Of a stretch of DNA of 64,000 nt, positions 1 through 10,199 are shown piece by piece. The stretch's first letter is position 1; each line of letters starts with the position of its first letter. A program made the translations under genes and the position numbers. The notes below the pieces were generated by a model, which was given only the letters and a program-made list of their open reading frames with translations, had not been told where the DNA came from and searched no databases. The stretch spans positions 9,347,716-9,411,715 of the forward strand of contig NC_087067.1 of assembly GCF_963678635.1 (NCBI RefSeq). Reading direction: 5' to 3'. This DNA comes from Symsagittifera roscoffensis. Its lineage: Eukaryota > Xenacoelomorpha > Acoela > Convolutidae.

Positions 1-2805
1 GTTTCAAAACGCCCAACCAGATTGCTGCCACATGGTACGGTCGTCCGTACCAATCTGGAACCATCTGTGCAAGAAGCGACGCCTTTGAAAAAGATATGGT
101 GTGTCAAGTTGATGGACGATGCTCATGCTCCGGAGATAATGATTGGGCAAATGAACGTGGTGAAGACGTATTTGAAAGCCAGGTACAGGCTGTCGGATCT
201 CCTGAGGGCTCAACGAAATGATAGAATGACGAGCAGTCTGAAAAGATGGATCGAGAATGGAGCACCTGACAAGGGAGACTTGGAAGAAGACAGCTACAAA
301 ATCCTGAAGCAATTTTACCTGAAGAGGAAAGACTTGTTGTACCTGAATAAGGACGGAATCGTAGCCTGTAAGCGCAAGGAGGAGGACAAGGTCCTTTATA
401 AATACAATTCAATAGTGTTACCACAGTTGTACCAGACCGAATTGCTCTTTCGCTCACATGATCAGATGGGACATCAAGGCGTGGACAAAGTGTATAACAG
501 GATACAAAAACGATTCGAATGGCCGGGATTGAAGAAGGCTTGTGAGAAATGGATAGCCGCATGCCTGTCTTGTCAACAGGCAAAGGATCCCAGGAAACTA
601 AGGTTCCCCCTACAGTCAATAGAATCGTCAGGTTTCACCGAAGTGGTGCAAATTGATCATCAGAAAATCTGCATGACAGCAACGGGCTATAATCAGGTGC
701 TGGTAATGATCGACCATTTTACGAAGTATGCGGAGGCAGCACCCTGCATGACAGCATCGGCAGAAGAAACATGCGATCATTTGATAAACGTGTGGATAGC
801 AAGGCATGGCTGCCCCATCACGTTCCAATCGGACAATGGCAAAGCATTCGTAGGTGATCTCACAAAAGAGTTAATAAAAAGGTCGCAGGTAGCTCAGGCC
901 CACTCGACCACTTATCACCCGCAAACGAATGGCCTAGTCGAGAGGCAGAATCGCACACTGGTATCCATGTTGAGAGTCTACTGCTCACGCTACATGGATG
1001 ACTGGGACAAGCACTTGCCGCAAGTGATGGGTGCTTACAACAGCACGGAGCATTCCACCACGGGAATAAGTCCACATATGATGCTGACGGGTCACGAAAA
1101 AGCACTCCCATTAACGTTCTTCTACCCTGAATATGAAGGGAAGAGGACAGCACCGCAAACGTACGTGCGGGACGTTATTAGAAGACAGCAGGACCTTAAT
1201 GACTTATGCAGGAGGAATACGCAACAGGCGCAAATTAGACAAAAAAGGAGGTTTGATAGAAGAACAGCCGATGCAAAAGCCTACTCAGTTGGCGATTACG
1301 TCTGGGTGTTCCAGGAAGTGGTTCCACCAAAAGGAACCAAGAAACTATTAAAGAAATGGCGTGGTCCATTTCAGATAACAGAGGTGCATCAAGGAGGTCG
1401 TTTTTATCGGCTGAGCACTGGAAGAGCGGCTCATTACGAGAATATCAAACCGCACAATGCCTCGTCAGAGGATTGGTGCATCCCAGCGGACATGCAAGAG
1501 GGAGACTATTTAATTGTGGATCCTGCTTGTGAAGTGAATGAGAGGGGTACTCGCGACAAGAACGACGGGAACGAGGTGGTGGACGATTGCGATCTACCAC
1601 TGGATCTCGAGTTGACTGAGCGAGTAGAGGTGGACGATGAAACTCTACCCTATGCCGAAGAAGACTGGGATTGCCCGGAACAAACCGAAATTGACAAAGG
1701 AATACAGCTTGACTTTCCTCTCACCATGGAAACACGTCAAAGCAAGAAAGGAAAAAACCAGAAGAAATACAATCCGTATGGCGAGGACTTCGTTGTAGAC
1801 AGGATAGTAGTGAGTGATGTCATAGACTCGCTGGTGGGACTGGACGAAGTGGCGATGCTAGGGGAAATCGACCTTGTGAACGATATGGATCAAGATTGGA
1901 TCGACGATCGATCAGAACCGGAAGTGGAGTTCGAACCAGAAGCGGAACAGACTCATGAGCAAGAACTAACAAACTTGCGCGTGCTCGAATGGCTCCACGA
2001 TCTGCCGACAGATCCAAAAGAGACGATCCTGACGATTCAGGACGTCGATAGAGACGGCGTCAAATACATCAGTCATGACAATACCGAGTCCAACTGGGTC
2101 GCCCCAGATGGTCCTCTACGTGTTCCACAATCCAACCTCGGTCTCCTAGACTTTGGGCGATCGACGGGGACGTCGATGGATATTTTTGTCCGGGGAGTGG
2201 GGGTAGGACTCACCCACACCGAAAATCTCATAATAAAAAAATTGAAATCGGCAAGGGAAACCGGAGAACTAGAGACAGAGGGCGAGAATGCTAAGAAACC
2301 ACCTTTTGGACGAATCTTTGAATCGTATTTTGATCTCCCGAACCACTATTCGAACAATATCGTTATAACGGACAGCGATTTCATACTCACGGAACGCACG
2401 TGCGCCATAGCGATAACTGTGGACGTAAGCTTCAAAACAGCACTAGCGGCCGACTTTAAAAGAGAGTACAAGAATATCGAGTTTTTGTGGAAGCAGAGGC
2501 CGGGTGTAGGAGGAATGATAGCGTTGCCCCCTGTTGCATCACAGATACCAGGGAAATATTTGTGTTTTTTGGTTACGAAAGCTACTGATAGGCAACACGT
2601 GAATCCGGAGAGCTTGGTATTGGCCTTGACTCGACTTAGGGATTTCCTGGTTGAGAGAGGTGTGACCTCTCTCTCGTTGCCAGTTTATGATCCCAATAGA
2701 GGGAAGCTACACCCGAGAGAGTTGTACGCTCTTGTGCATGTGATATTTTCAGAGACTGACATAGAGGTTTACTTACATAAAAAATACTATCTGAGCATAT
2801 GCTAA
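1..2805 (+). CDS. pol: Pol polyprotein, C-terminal part: integrase, GPY/F module, macro-like domain (E1)
   Basis: The frame is open from base 1, so the start is off the window. Integrase inserts the cDNA into the genome. Its zinc finger shows H-x4-H (codons 457, 472) and C-x2-C (562, 571). The catalytic triad is D (655), D (832) and E (940), with exactly 35 residues between the last two. A GPY/F-type module (KKWRGPF, about 1354) follows. Next comes an acidic linker, a box conserved at the nucleotide level (about 2160-2240), and a ~150-residue C-terminal domain (about 2355-2802). That domain holds the motifs PGVGGMIALPP, YLCFLVTK and LSLPVYDPNRG and resembles Poa1/TARG1-type macro domains. The domain is unbroken here but frameshifted in E2. 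Integrase is certain from the motifs; the macro call is inference from pattern likeness. Confidence 0.9.
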   Translation, partial: VSKRPTRLLPHGTVVRTNLEPSVQEATPLKKIWCVKLMDDAHAPEIMIGQMNVVKTYLKARYRLSDLLRAQRNDRMTSSLKRWIENGAPDKGDLEEDSYKILKQFYLKRKDLLYLNKDGIVACKRKEEDKVLYKYNSIVLPQLYQTELLFRSHDQMGHQGVDKVYNRIQKRFEWPGLKKACEKWIAACLSCQQAKDPRKLRFPLQSIESSGFTEVVQIDHQKICMTATGYNQVLVMIDHFTKYAEAAPCMTASAEETCDHLINVWIARHGCPITFQSDNGKAFVGDLTKELIKRSQVAQAHSTTYHPQTNGLVERQNRTLVSMLRVYCSRYMDDWDKHLPQVMGAYNSTEHSTTGISPHMMLTGHEKALPLTFFYPEYEGKRTAPQTYVRDVIRRQQDLNDLCRRNTQQAQIRQKRRFDRRTADAKAYSVGDYVWVFQEVVPPKGTKKLLKKWRGPFQITEVHQGGRFYRLSTGRAAHYENIKPHNASSEDWCIPADMQEGDYLIVDPACEVNERGTRDKNDGNEVVDDCDLPLDLELTERVEVDDETLPYAEEDWDCPEQTEIDKGIQLDFPLTMETRQSKKGKNQKKYNPYGEDFVVDRIVVSDVIDSLVGLDEVAMLGEIDLVNDMDQDWIDDRSEPEVEFEPEAEQTHEQELTNLRVLEWLHDLPTDPKETILTIQDVDRDGVKYISHDNTESNWVAPDGPLRVPQSNLGLLDFGRSTGTSMDIFVRGVGVGLTHTENLIIKKLKSARETGELETEGENAKKPPFGRIFESYFDLPNHYSNNIVITDSDFILTERTCAIAITVDVSFKTALAADFKREYKNIEFLWKQRPGVGGMIALPPVASQIPGKYLCFLVTKATDRQHVNPESLVLALTRLRDFLVERGVTSLSLPVYDPNRGKLHPRELYALVHVIFSETDIEVYLHKKYYLSIC
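2160..2197 (+). promoter_or_regulatory. Potential H-type RNA pseudoknot inside the pol 3' end (E1)
   Basis: ATCGAC (2160-2165) pairs with GTCGAT (2172-2177). The enclosed GGGGAC can pair through GGAC with GTCC at 2188-2191, followed by GGGGAG. The block and the ~40 bp after it are nearly identical to E2 24589-24660, while the flanking pol sequence has diverged. Equivalent structures follow ORF2 in E1, E2 and X. Function unknown. Confidence 0.55.
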
Positions 2806-3247
2806 GAATTGCGCTCGGCGATAAGTGGTTTTTATTAAGTTGCTCGATAAGAATTAGAGTCAAGTTTTAGGTTAGGTTTTAGGTACAGTATTAGGGATTA
2901 GGTTTTTATATGATAGTATAGGTGTGTGATGTTTATGTGTTTATGTTATGTTATTGTTATGATATGTTTTATGTTTGTGTCATCAAGGTGACAGCGCTTA
3001 TTCGTGCTACTCTGACAAAGATAAAGGTGGACGATCCACCTTGGTGCTAAATTTTAAATCAGAATTGTGAAGAGAATTTCAATGGAGAGTTTTAAAGAAT
3101 TGATTGATGTTGCATCCAAAAATGATGGTTCTAAGTCGCGACCTGTTTTTTAGATCTTGATTGATCGAAAATTGTTTACTGAACACTGAATCAGAGGAGA
3201 CAGAAAGAAATTACACGACACGACAACAAGAATCAACACGAAAAGAA
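2806..3247 (+). other. Non-coding spacer between pol and ORF2 (E1)
   Basis: No ORF with family support lies here. The stretch is T-rich, with GTTAGGTTTTAGGT-like repeats near 2870-2900, a small inverted repeat (GGTGGA...TCCACC, 3025-3041), and a candidate 3' splice site at 3142-3153. ORF2 starts at 3248. Confidence 0.6.
3142..3153 (+). promoter_or_regulatory. Candidate 3' splice acceptor upstream of ORF2 (E1)
   Basis: A pyrimidine run ends in TTTTTTAG at 3153, about 95 bp before the ORF2 ATG. E2 has TTATTTTCAG at 25487-25496, and both are followed by an AT..TTGATT-like stretch. This would allow a spliced subgenomic mRNA for ORF2, as retroviruses use for env. No donor was identified. Confidence 0.35.
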
Positions 3248-3706
3248 ATGGGTGACACGAACGAACTCATGGAATTCCTCTCAGCGAGTCTAGGAGCGAC
3301 TCTAGACGAGATCTATCAGCGGCTGATCGATTGTGATTTTACACGAGAAGACCCGGGGTTGGCGATGTTTGTGGTCGCACTCCTCAATGCACTGTGAAGA
3401 GAGCGTCGAGGGAATCGCCCTACAGAAGTCGTGTTGATGTTGGCCTTCGGTGAGTCCGGGACCGCCGAGAGAGGCCGAAACCGATTGATGAGATGGAGGC
3501 GCGGAGAGATGTCTGGCCACGACCTGGCTCGTGAGCCAGGACTAGGTGAGCAAAGGGACCACCGGCTAGGTGAGATGCCCTTGCCAGTCCAATCTGCGCA
3601 GCCACTTGCCAGGCCCGTCACACTCTGTCGACTCTCCAACAGCTGCTCCTCCCCTAAAGAGAGTGAGAGTGAGCGAGATAGAGATCCAGACGTCGGAGAC
3701 GATTGA
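3248..3706 (+). pseudogene. ORF2 5' segment, broken by a stop and a frameshift (E1)
   Basis: The ATG at 3248 begins a frame whose product matches the N-terminus of ORF2 in X (38790): a DEIYQRLIDCDF-type block, then NRPTEV, then a DLAREPGLG block. An in-frame TGA at 3395-3397 stands where X has a glycine codon. The frame is open again to 3706, but the family match moves to another frame (3570-8534) between about 3590 and 3660. This is one N-terminal coding region with one stop and one indel. The N-terminal block has no function I recognise. Confidence 0.7.
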
Positions 3707-6700
3707 GACACTGGAGAAGAAGGAGAGAGATCAGAGTGAGCTGTGTGCCAAACTTCAGGAGTACAGGGCCATAGCTCGGGAGAGAGACGAATGGAAAAAG
3801 AAATTTGAAGATCTGCAGGTGGCCTACAAGGAGGATGAGATAAAGCACCTGAAGGAGCTGTATATGGCGAAGGTGAGCCAAGTGTCACCGGAAATCCTGG
3901 CGAGCATGAGGTCCTCGGAGGGATCTAACGACACACGCCCCAGGACAACAGCGCAGGAGCTGTGCGCATCGAGAGGACCTGAGGTTCTGGATTTGCGTGC
4001 ATCAAGGGGGCCCGAGGCTCCTCAGCAGACACGACCGTCTGCTTCGAGTCAGAGGTTTACGATACCAGACCCTTCTGACACCTATCTAGCTCCTCAATTT
4101 CAGGAATCATTTAACCAAGTGGCCAGAGCCGCGATGGATGAGATCAACAGAGGCACTGAGCGGACACTGGCTAGGATCGTTCCTTCCCAGCGTCGTGATC
4201 ATTCATCAAATAGCTCGGAGCGAGCAACCCGCACGATAGCGTGTTCTGCGCCTGGTGGAGTCTTTGAGAAGTCTCGCGTGGTAGACATCAGGAAGAATCT
4301 GATGGCACGTCATCAGTTCACGCAAGTGCCAGCCGAGCATCCTCGAGCCTGCCTGAATGACATGAGCTGGAACCCCGCCACGAACGACCAAGTAATTCCC
4401 CCAGGGAGTCGCCATTTGATCATTGGAGACAGTTTGGTGAGAGATCTGAATGAGATCTTCGTCTATGGTCATACTACCATTCTGTCCTTTGGAGGAGCCT
4501 CAGTGGCTCAAGTCATCAAAATGATGGAGTTCCAGAGCGAGGATCATTTGGATACATTAATAATAATGCTGGGGACCAATGACGTCTCGAGAGCCCCCGT
4601 GACTCCGGAGAACAAGTGGGAACCTCTATTGGTGTGTCTCTTGAACGAATTGAAAGAAAAGTACAGACCCAAACTCGTGATCCTGTGCACGATACCACCA
4701 AATCCTTTGGTGGGCACCATAGCTGCAGATTTCATGAATGGCAACGTGACGCGGTGGAATGAAATGACCCGCAGTCTGGTGAGAAACAACCCTGGCGAGT
4801 TGCGACTCCTGGATCTCGAAAATATGCTGCGCATGACTGACCACATCGCGCTCACTAAAGATGGAGTGCACTTCAATACCCAACGAGGGAGGCATTGGAT
4901 TAATGATGTGTTTCAGACGCAATTGAGGGAAGCGGAGCAAGAGTCGAGGGCGACCGGTTCTTTGGCTCGGACCAATTCGACCGGAGGGAGTAGAATAAGG
5001 GCAACCGTGCCCGAATCCCTCGCCAACCGTCTAGGGCCCTTGGCAACGGAGACGGTTGGAGCCGCAACCGTCGCTCCGAGCTCGAACGTGAGAGACAGGC
5101 TGGGGACTGCTCCTCCTCCCAGGCCGCAATCGATTGGAAGCCGACTCGGCAGATCGGTGGAACAGAACAACAGGAATAACTCCCAGACCGCGTCTAGGAG
5201 GAACGATTCGCCTGCCACGACAAATCCTGCTTCGACAGCAGGACCGTCTACAAGTACCGTGCCAGCGGAGGGGATCGAATCAGGCAGCAGGCTGCTTTGG
5301 AATAGATCAGATCCTAGTCATTGGGGTCAGTATAAGACGGACATGTCGGCGAAGTTGAATATGAATACCTTGACGTGTCGGGAGGATGCGATGAGAATGA
5401 CTGGCGGTGAAAGTCCCACAGTGTCGCGACTTTATCGGATACCGGGTGTGGATTGGCTGCTAGCAGAGCAGGAGAAATTCAGCTCCTCGACCTCACTCCG
5501 ACATGTAGACCTGGATGGATTACCTCATGACAATACCTTTGGACCTTTAAACACCCGGTCGCTCACCGACGTTCGAGATAGGACCCGGGAAAGGACACCA
5601 CCTGTGCGCAAGGGCAAGTTCCAGACGGAGAACAAGCCCAATAACAAACATCACAAGATGTACAGACAATTCGCTAAACCACCCGGTCAGACGCCGGGCG
5701 AGTATTCGAGGGATTACCCCCGAACTACAACAGTGGTTGGAGACGATAAGAGATACGGGAACCTGAAGGCCCCAATAGGCGATGGCCTTTTTGCAGCTTA
5801 TGACCCCTTGGACATGAAGGCTGCCAAATATCTGGTTGTGGCCGGCTCCGATTATCTCTACACGCCCCGTTCTCTATTCTGGCCCGATGTGATTTTCTTA
5901 ACGGCGCCTAAACTGGACTGGGGACAGGCGATAGGCATGATGATAAGTGTACGGAGAGTGGTCAGCATGGAGCCGCAGGTGATAGTGGTTGCAGGCTCAA
6001 ATGATCATCTACAAAGCAGAGGCTTATTGTCACGTCTGACGGATGGATCGATCCCGAGTAACGAAGTTATAGGGGAGGCGATAATGACACTGCTCTCGGC
6101 GATGGCCGAGGTAGAGGCAGCAGCAAGACAACGTTTCACCATGAATGTGGTGAAGGTGATCTTCGTATTGTCACCAGGCTACGCTGCGTTGCCTGAACCC
6201 CTTCAATTTGTGTACACAATGGTCACGACGATAGCAGAGGGGATATTTAACGTGATAATTCCTGCCCCAAACAGAGTGGTGGACCCGGACAATTACTATC
6301 CGTCCCGATCTGAGCTTCCCGCCGTTTGGGCTGACATCTCGAATGCCATACAGGGGCTCAGAGATTGTAGCACAACTCGGTTGGTGCTGGATGAAGTTCT
6401 GGGGTTGGAGCTGTCCAACTTCGCAAGATTACTGAAGCTAAGACCAGGGGTAGGTGACGATCATCTGTTAGTACAACAGGTGGCTGATGATCTCTGGTTC
6501 AGACAGATGGATCATGCAGAGAATGAGCAGGGAAGGATGATCAGAAAGAATATGACGTCAGCAGAGGAGGACCTCATGGCAATAGCTTTGCGTACGAAGC
6601 CACACAACAACATATGGTTGTATCTGTCACCGAGGCTGTGCACCTTGGGTGAGGACGCGTTTGAGCATGCGCCGGCAATAATTAAAGAGATACACGCGTA

Positions 6701-8534
6701 TCTGAAGAATCTACTTAATGCCCGGGAGTTGGCTGGAGGCAAGATGTTGAAACTGATGCAAGACGTAAACACGATGTCGTTGGACAAGTTCCAAGCTGAC
6801 GTGCTGGCCACGAAGGCACAGTATGAACGATCAGATGCTATCTTGGGTGGAATGGGAGTGGGATGGACGCCATCTTTCCTATCGACGTGCTATCCGAAGG
6901 CATCTAGGAACCTGATCGCGAGCTTCTTCAAAGACATCAGGAAGTTGTCGATTGGCCTGGTGCTAGCCTTATACGTGAAATTTGGTCATGAAAACTTTGT
7001 GAAAGGACCGGCAAACCTCTTTACCCAAGCGTTGGCAGATTTGAGTTTGGACGGACTCCTGACTCTGATTGCCATGACCTATGGTCGACTGGGAGATTTG
7101 CTTGTGCTATTACGTTACCCTGAACAACTACAGGGACCCAGTCGTGAGTTCAATGCACAGTTGGAAACCGCCTCGCTCAGGAAGATGAAAGACTGGAGGA
7201 CTCTCCTGCTTCAATACCTCTTGCAACAGAACAGAAGCGTCACAGGAGAGGACAAGGTGGCGACGAACGCAGGCGAATGTAAGCAGTATTGTGGCATGCC
7301 CTTACTAACAGACTTAGCTATCATGATGCGGATTGATCCGTTGGCTCTGGTCCACGGACTGAGGGAATTCGTCACAGTGGTGTATGGACCGGTGATGTCT
7401 TTTGCGTTCCCGGATGTGCAAGTTAAAGCGTACAGGAATTCAGTGTTGTACGTCAACCTGGTCTCAGTAGTGGATTGTTCCGTGCTGAATTGGGTAGAAC
7501 AGAGTGAACTGAGGAAGCTGGCTAGCGACGATAGGCTGTTCGGAAGAATAGCAGAGCCAGGCTGGGTGTTGATGGACTTCAACAACCACTTCAAATGCAG
7601 AATGGGCCGTGAGGATCTGTCCCACATCCAGTTTAACCCAAAACTCTGGAATTTGAGACCAGTGGTGAAGGATACAGGAGAGGCTGTGGGAGTACCTCAA
7701 TTGCCGGGAGCCTATGCCCATGCGAAAGAGAATCAACAAACATGGCTTCCTGGGTCCAGGCCGCTGCCGGACCAATGCCATCGATATCCACCGATAAGGA
7801 GGATGTTGTTGGGAGTCACATCTCCCATCACTGCCCCTCGTATTGGAGCAGCTCGTGACGCAGAGAAGAGAATGCTGAAGTGGAGTGGAGGGATGGAGCC
7901 GCGCTTCATCAGCTGGAACGTTGCTGCCGCGCATACGTTCGACTTCTCATTCCCCGATGCCTGGAGCAGGAAAAAGATCAAAGCACTACCCTCCAGGAGA
8001 CCAGAGGTCTCGGCTGAAACGTGGAACGAAGTATATTCTTCCGCGGATGACTTATCGAGACTGAAGTGGTCAGGAGAAGCGAAAGTGGTGATGCTGGAGG
8101 TGGCAAGGAAGAGCAGAGGAGGCTCATATATAACGATAGAGGACCTGGCCCCACATGGCGAGGAGTTGGTAGAGTTTCTGGTCGATGATGAATTGTTTTA
8201 TCATGCAGGAGACATGGCCGTACCGGCTCGGCCGGATTCGGGCACAGACGCGCGACAAGGACCCTCGGGACCTAGGCCGAAACCTGATGCGGACGACGAT
8301 GAATTGATGGATCAGGACGATAACGATGACGGGACCGGAAGTAAGACGGAGAAACCGGGAGAGACCGATCTAGGAGCGTTGGAAAGGGACTTGCTAGAAT
8401 ACCGGTTCAGTGAAGACGACGATGGGGAAGTCGATGGGAGTTTATTGCTAATGGCACCATCGTCCTTCATGTCTCCTACAAAGGAGGCGTCGGCCGATCT
8501 ATCTCCGATAGACCCAATAAGCCAGGCTAGATAG
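3570..8534 (+). CDS. ORF2 main part: coiled coil, SGNH hydrolase, second SGNH-like module (E1)
   Basis: This 1654-codon frame is the largest piece of the accessory ORF. The first ~30 residues are probably out-of-frame read-in, because the real N-terminus is at 3248 in another frame. An E/K-rich coiled coil (about residues 30-110) precedes an SGNH/GDSL hydrolase module. The module has nucleophile block GDS (4425-4433), GTND (4572-4583) and DGVH (4860-4871), spaced as in SGNH esterases. A second module has AGSD (5841-5852), AGSNDH (5991-6008), SPGYAALP (~6171) and DDH (6456-6464). It looks like a diverged second SGNH fold. The rest, about 650 residues, is conserved in E2 and X but unrecognised, ending in an acidic tail. 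The frame stops at TAG 8532-8534, where E2 reads through, so this is probably one protein with the next ORF. Confidence 0.85.
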   Translation: MRCPCQSNLRSHLPGPSHSVDSPTAAPPLKRVRVSEIEIQTSETIETLEKKERDQSELCAKLQEYRAIARERDEWKKKFEDLQVAYKEDEIKHLKELYMAKVSQVSPEILASMRSSEGSNDTRPRTTAQELCASRGPEVLDLRASRGPEAPQQTRPSASSQRFTIPDPSDTYLAPQFQESFNQVARAAMDEINRGTERTLARIVPSQRRDHSSNSSERATRTIACSAPGGVFEKSRVVDIRKNLMARHQFTQVPAEHPRACLNDMSWNPATNDQVIPPGSRHLIIGDSLVRDLNEIFVYGHTTILSFGGASVAQVIKMMEFQSEDHLDTLIIMLGTNDVSRAPVTPENKWEPLLVCLLNELKEKYRPKLVILCTIPPNPLVGTIAADFMNGNVTRWNEMTRSLVRNNPGELRLLDLENMLRMTDHIALTKDGVHFNTQRGRHWINDVFQTQLREAEQESRATGSLARTNSTGGSRIRATVPESLANRLGPLATETVGAATVAPSSNVRDRLGTAPPPRPQSIGSRLGRSVEQNNRNNSQTASRRNDSPATTNPASTAGPSTSTVPAEGIESGSRLLWNRSDPSHWGQYKTDMSAKLNMNTLTCREDAMRMTGGESPTVSRLYRIPGVDWLLAEQEKFSSSTSLRHVDLDGLPHDNTFGPLNTRSLTDVRDRTRERTPPVRKGKFQTENKPNNKHHKMYRQFAKPPGQTPGEYSRDYPRTTTVVGDDKRYGNLKAPIGDGLFAAYDPLDMKAAKYLVVAGSDYLYTPRSLFWPDVIFLTAPKLDWGQAIGMMISVRRVVSMEPQVIVVAGSNDHLQSRGLLSRLTDGSIPSNEVIGEAIMTLLSAMAEVEAAARQRFTMNVVKVIFVLSPGYAALPEPLQFVYTMVTTIAEGIFNVIIPAPNRVVDPDNYYPSRSELPAVWADISNAIQGLRDCSTTRLVLDEVLGLELSNFARLLKLRPGVGDDHLLVQQVADDLWFRQMDHAENEQGRMIRKNMTSAEEDLMAIALRTKPHNNIWLYLSPRLCTLGEDAFEHAPAIIKEIHAYLKNLLNARELAGGKMLKLMQDVNTMSLDKFQADVLATKAQYERSDAILGGMGVGWTPSFLSTCYPKASRNLIASFFKDIRKLSIGLVLALYVKFGHENFVKGPANLFTQALADLSLDGLLTLIAMTYGRLGDLLVLLRYPEQLQGPSREFNAQLETASLRKMKDWRTLLLQYLLQQNRSVTGEDKVATNAGECKQYCGMPLLTDLAIMMRIDPLALVHGLREFVTVVYGPVMSFAFPDVQVKAYRNSVLYVNLVSVVDCSVLNWVEQSELRKLASDDRLFGRIAEPGWVLMDFNNHFKCRMGREDLSHIQFNPKLWNLRPVVKDTGEAVGVPQLPGAYAHAKENQQTWLPGSRPLPDQCHRYPPIRRMLLGVTSPITAPRIGAARDAEKRMLKWSGGMEPRFISWNVAAAHTFDFSFPDAWSRKKIKALPSRRPEVSAETWNEVYSSADDLSRLKWSGEAKVVMLEVARKSRGGSYITIEDLAPHGEELVEFLVDDELFYHAGDMAVPARPDSGTDARQGPSGPRPKPDADDDELMDQDDNDDGTGSKTEKPGETDLGALERDLLEYRFSEDDDGEVDGSLLLMAPSSFMSPTKEASADLSPIDPISQAR

Positions 8535-8558
8535 TGCCGAAGCAGGGATCCGCAGAAA

Positions 8559-10199
8559 ATGCTTTATGAATCACCAAGGAGGAGGAAAATCGAAGAGTCA
8601 ATGAAGATATCGTTCCTCAGCACATTACCAGAAGAAGAATGGGAAAGATATCAAATGGAGTTGGAAGGCAAGACAGGAGCAATCTGGAGCCGAGTAAACT
8701 TCATGGAGAAATCTTGGGACGTGATAAGGCGATATGGGACGCAGTCCATAATGAAGGTGGGATTGAACCAACCCATCATGCGTGAGGTCCTGGAGAAAAT
8801 AGTGAGCTCCATGGAGTCGGATGTTCTGACCGAGTCAGTAACAGAAGACAGTGCCGATGATCAGCATGTTGCAAAGAAATTACCTGTCAGACGAGCCAGG
8901 AAAGGGCTGAAGCGACTAAAAGGGAAAACAGGAAGTCGAGCCATGAACCCGAGAGTGGTGAAGTCGAGAGCCAGCGCAGTGGTGACCTCTTTAACGAGCG
9001 CAGGTCGTTCAGGCGAGAGCGGGCAAGGAGATAGCGCAACGCTGACAGGGGGAGAAAAAGAGAATCTGATACCCCCTATGCTCTTGGCAGGTCTGACCGT
9101 AACCGCCACTAGATCGAAGAAGACGGCGCGAACCCTGGCAGACACTAAGTTAGAAATGGAAGTCATCAGTCAATGTGGATCTGGAGGACTTGAAGATTAT
9201 AGGCCCTCGCGGATCAACATGGCCAAGTTGAAACTGGAAGGACAACTCGACGTGGTCGAGTACAGTCGAATAACTGTGCCGGAATCGGTCCACATGGGAG
9301 ATCCGGCAGGGGGTTATGTGGAGATGTTGAAAGCGAGGAACTCCGCGAGAGGGCACCTGATGGCTTGGAGTGAAAAGCGGGCCATGCAAGAATATCTGAA
9401 AGGGCTTACGGAGAACTCTAACTTCAATCGAAGAGAGTATGGCACAGTAATGTCATCAGAAGCGAACGAAATTGGATCGGAAAAACTGCTAGAAATTTCT
9501 TGGAGGGCGGCCCTCCAGAAATACTTCGATGAGACGATGAATGCACCTGCTACTGTGGCAGCATACCTGGCTCATCCTTGCGTGAGAACTGATCTGCAAG
9601 TACGACTGGCTTGGTGCTTGATGGGCATCAAAAAGGCGGAGTATGAAGCCAGTAATGACTCGAAATCACGAGAACAGGAGCTAGAGTTAATGGAAGCTCT
9701 ACGAGCATTGATTTCGAAAGACGATTCAGCGATAGCATGGGCTAAGCGTAAGGATGCCCTTTGCTTTGTCAGGTTCGTGTTGGATCGCATCCCCACTCCT
9801 GTGTTGGGAGAATGTATAAAGATCATTCGGCAAAAGGGAGTTGATTGCGAAAGGAACTTCCTTAGGGCACTCTTAGAGCTATATCAGGACATGCCATTGA
9901 CCGTGCCAAGCAAGGAGTCGAATGATATGGAAAGCTATCGCAAGTTGGAAGAGGTGAGAAGATACTCCAACAAAGAATTGAGAGTGAGCAGAGACTTGAT
10001 TGAAGCGGCCAGAGGACAAAAGGAGTTTGCAACACTAGGGAAACTGAAGTCGTTCCAATACGTGTCTGGCATACCGGGGATGGCGTATAATCCCTTCGTG
10101 AACGAAGAAGCCAGGGAAGCATACTTCGACTACGAGCAAGTCACAGTGCTCAATTTGCAACTTGGGGCACTGCCTGATTACGCTGAGCGAGCAGCATAG
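8559..10199 (+). CDS. ORF2 continuation, same frame as 3570-8534 (E1)
   Basis: The frame is the same as 3570-8534, separated only by the TAG at 8532 and eight codons. In E2 the matching region is fused without a stop, so this is best read as the middle of one broken ORF2 rather than a separate gene. It aligns with X 44130-45770 through blocks such as FLSTLPEEEW, YGTQSIMKVGLNQP and ISQCGSGG, and the run to GMAYNPF. The sequence is mostly charged and helical-looking, and I recognise no domain. Family similarity ends at about 10150, after FDYEQV, where a deletion of ~125 codons relative to X shifts the frame. The last ~15 residues are out of frame. Confidence 0.75.
   Translation: MLYESPRRRKIEESMKISFLSTLPEEEWERYQMELEGKTGAIWSRVNFMEKSWDVIRRYGTQSIMKVGLNQPIMREVLEKIVSSMESDVLTESVTEDSADDQHVAKKLPVRRARKGLKRLKGKTGSRAMNPRVVKSRASAVVTSLTSAGRSGESGQGDSATLTGGEKENLIPPMLLAGLTVTATRSKKTARTLADTKLEMEVISQCGSGGLEDYRPSRINMAKLKLEGQLDVVEYSRITVPESVHMGDPAGGYVEMLKARNSARGHLMAWSEKRAMQEYLKGLTENSNFNRREYGTVMSSEANEIGSEKLLEISWRAALQKYFDETMNAPATVAAYLAHPCVRTDLQVRLAWCLMGIKKAEYEASNDSKSREQELELMEALRALISKDDSAIAWAKRKDALCFVRFVLDRIPTPVLGECIKIIRQKGVDCERNFLRALLELYQDMPLTVPSKESNDMESYRKLEEVRRYSNKELRVSRDLIEAARGQKEFATLGKLKSFQYVSGIPGMAYNPFVNEEAREAYFDYEQVTVLNLQLGALPDYAERAA

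Noticed and set aside
104-619. Long antisense ORFs opposite pol and ORF2
   Set aside because: They mirror codon bias of the sense frames and show no family motifs.
3395-3397. Conserved stop-codon readthrough in the ORF2 N-terminus
   Set aside because: The stops of E1 (TGA 3395), E2 (TAA 25894) and X are at different codons, each sense in the others. Independent decay fits better.
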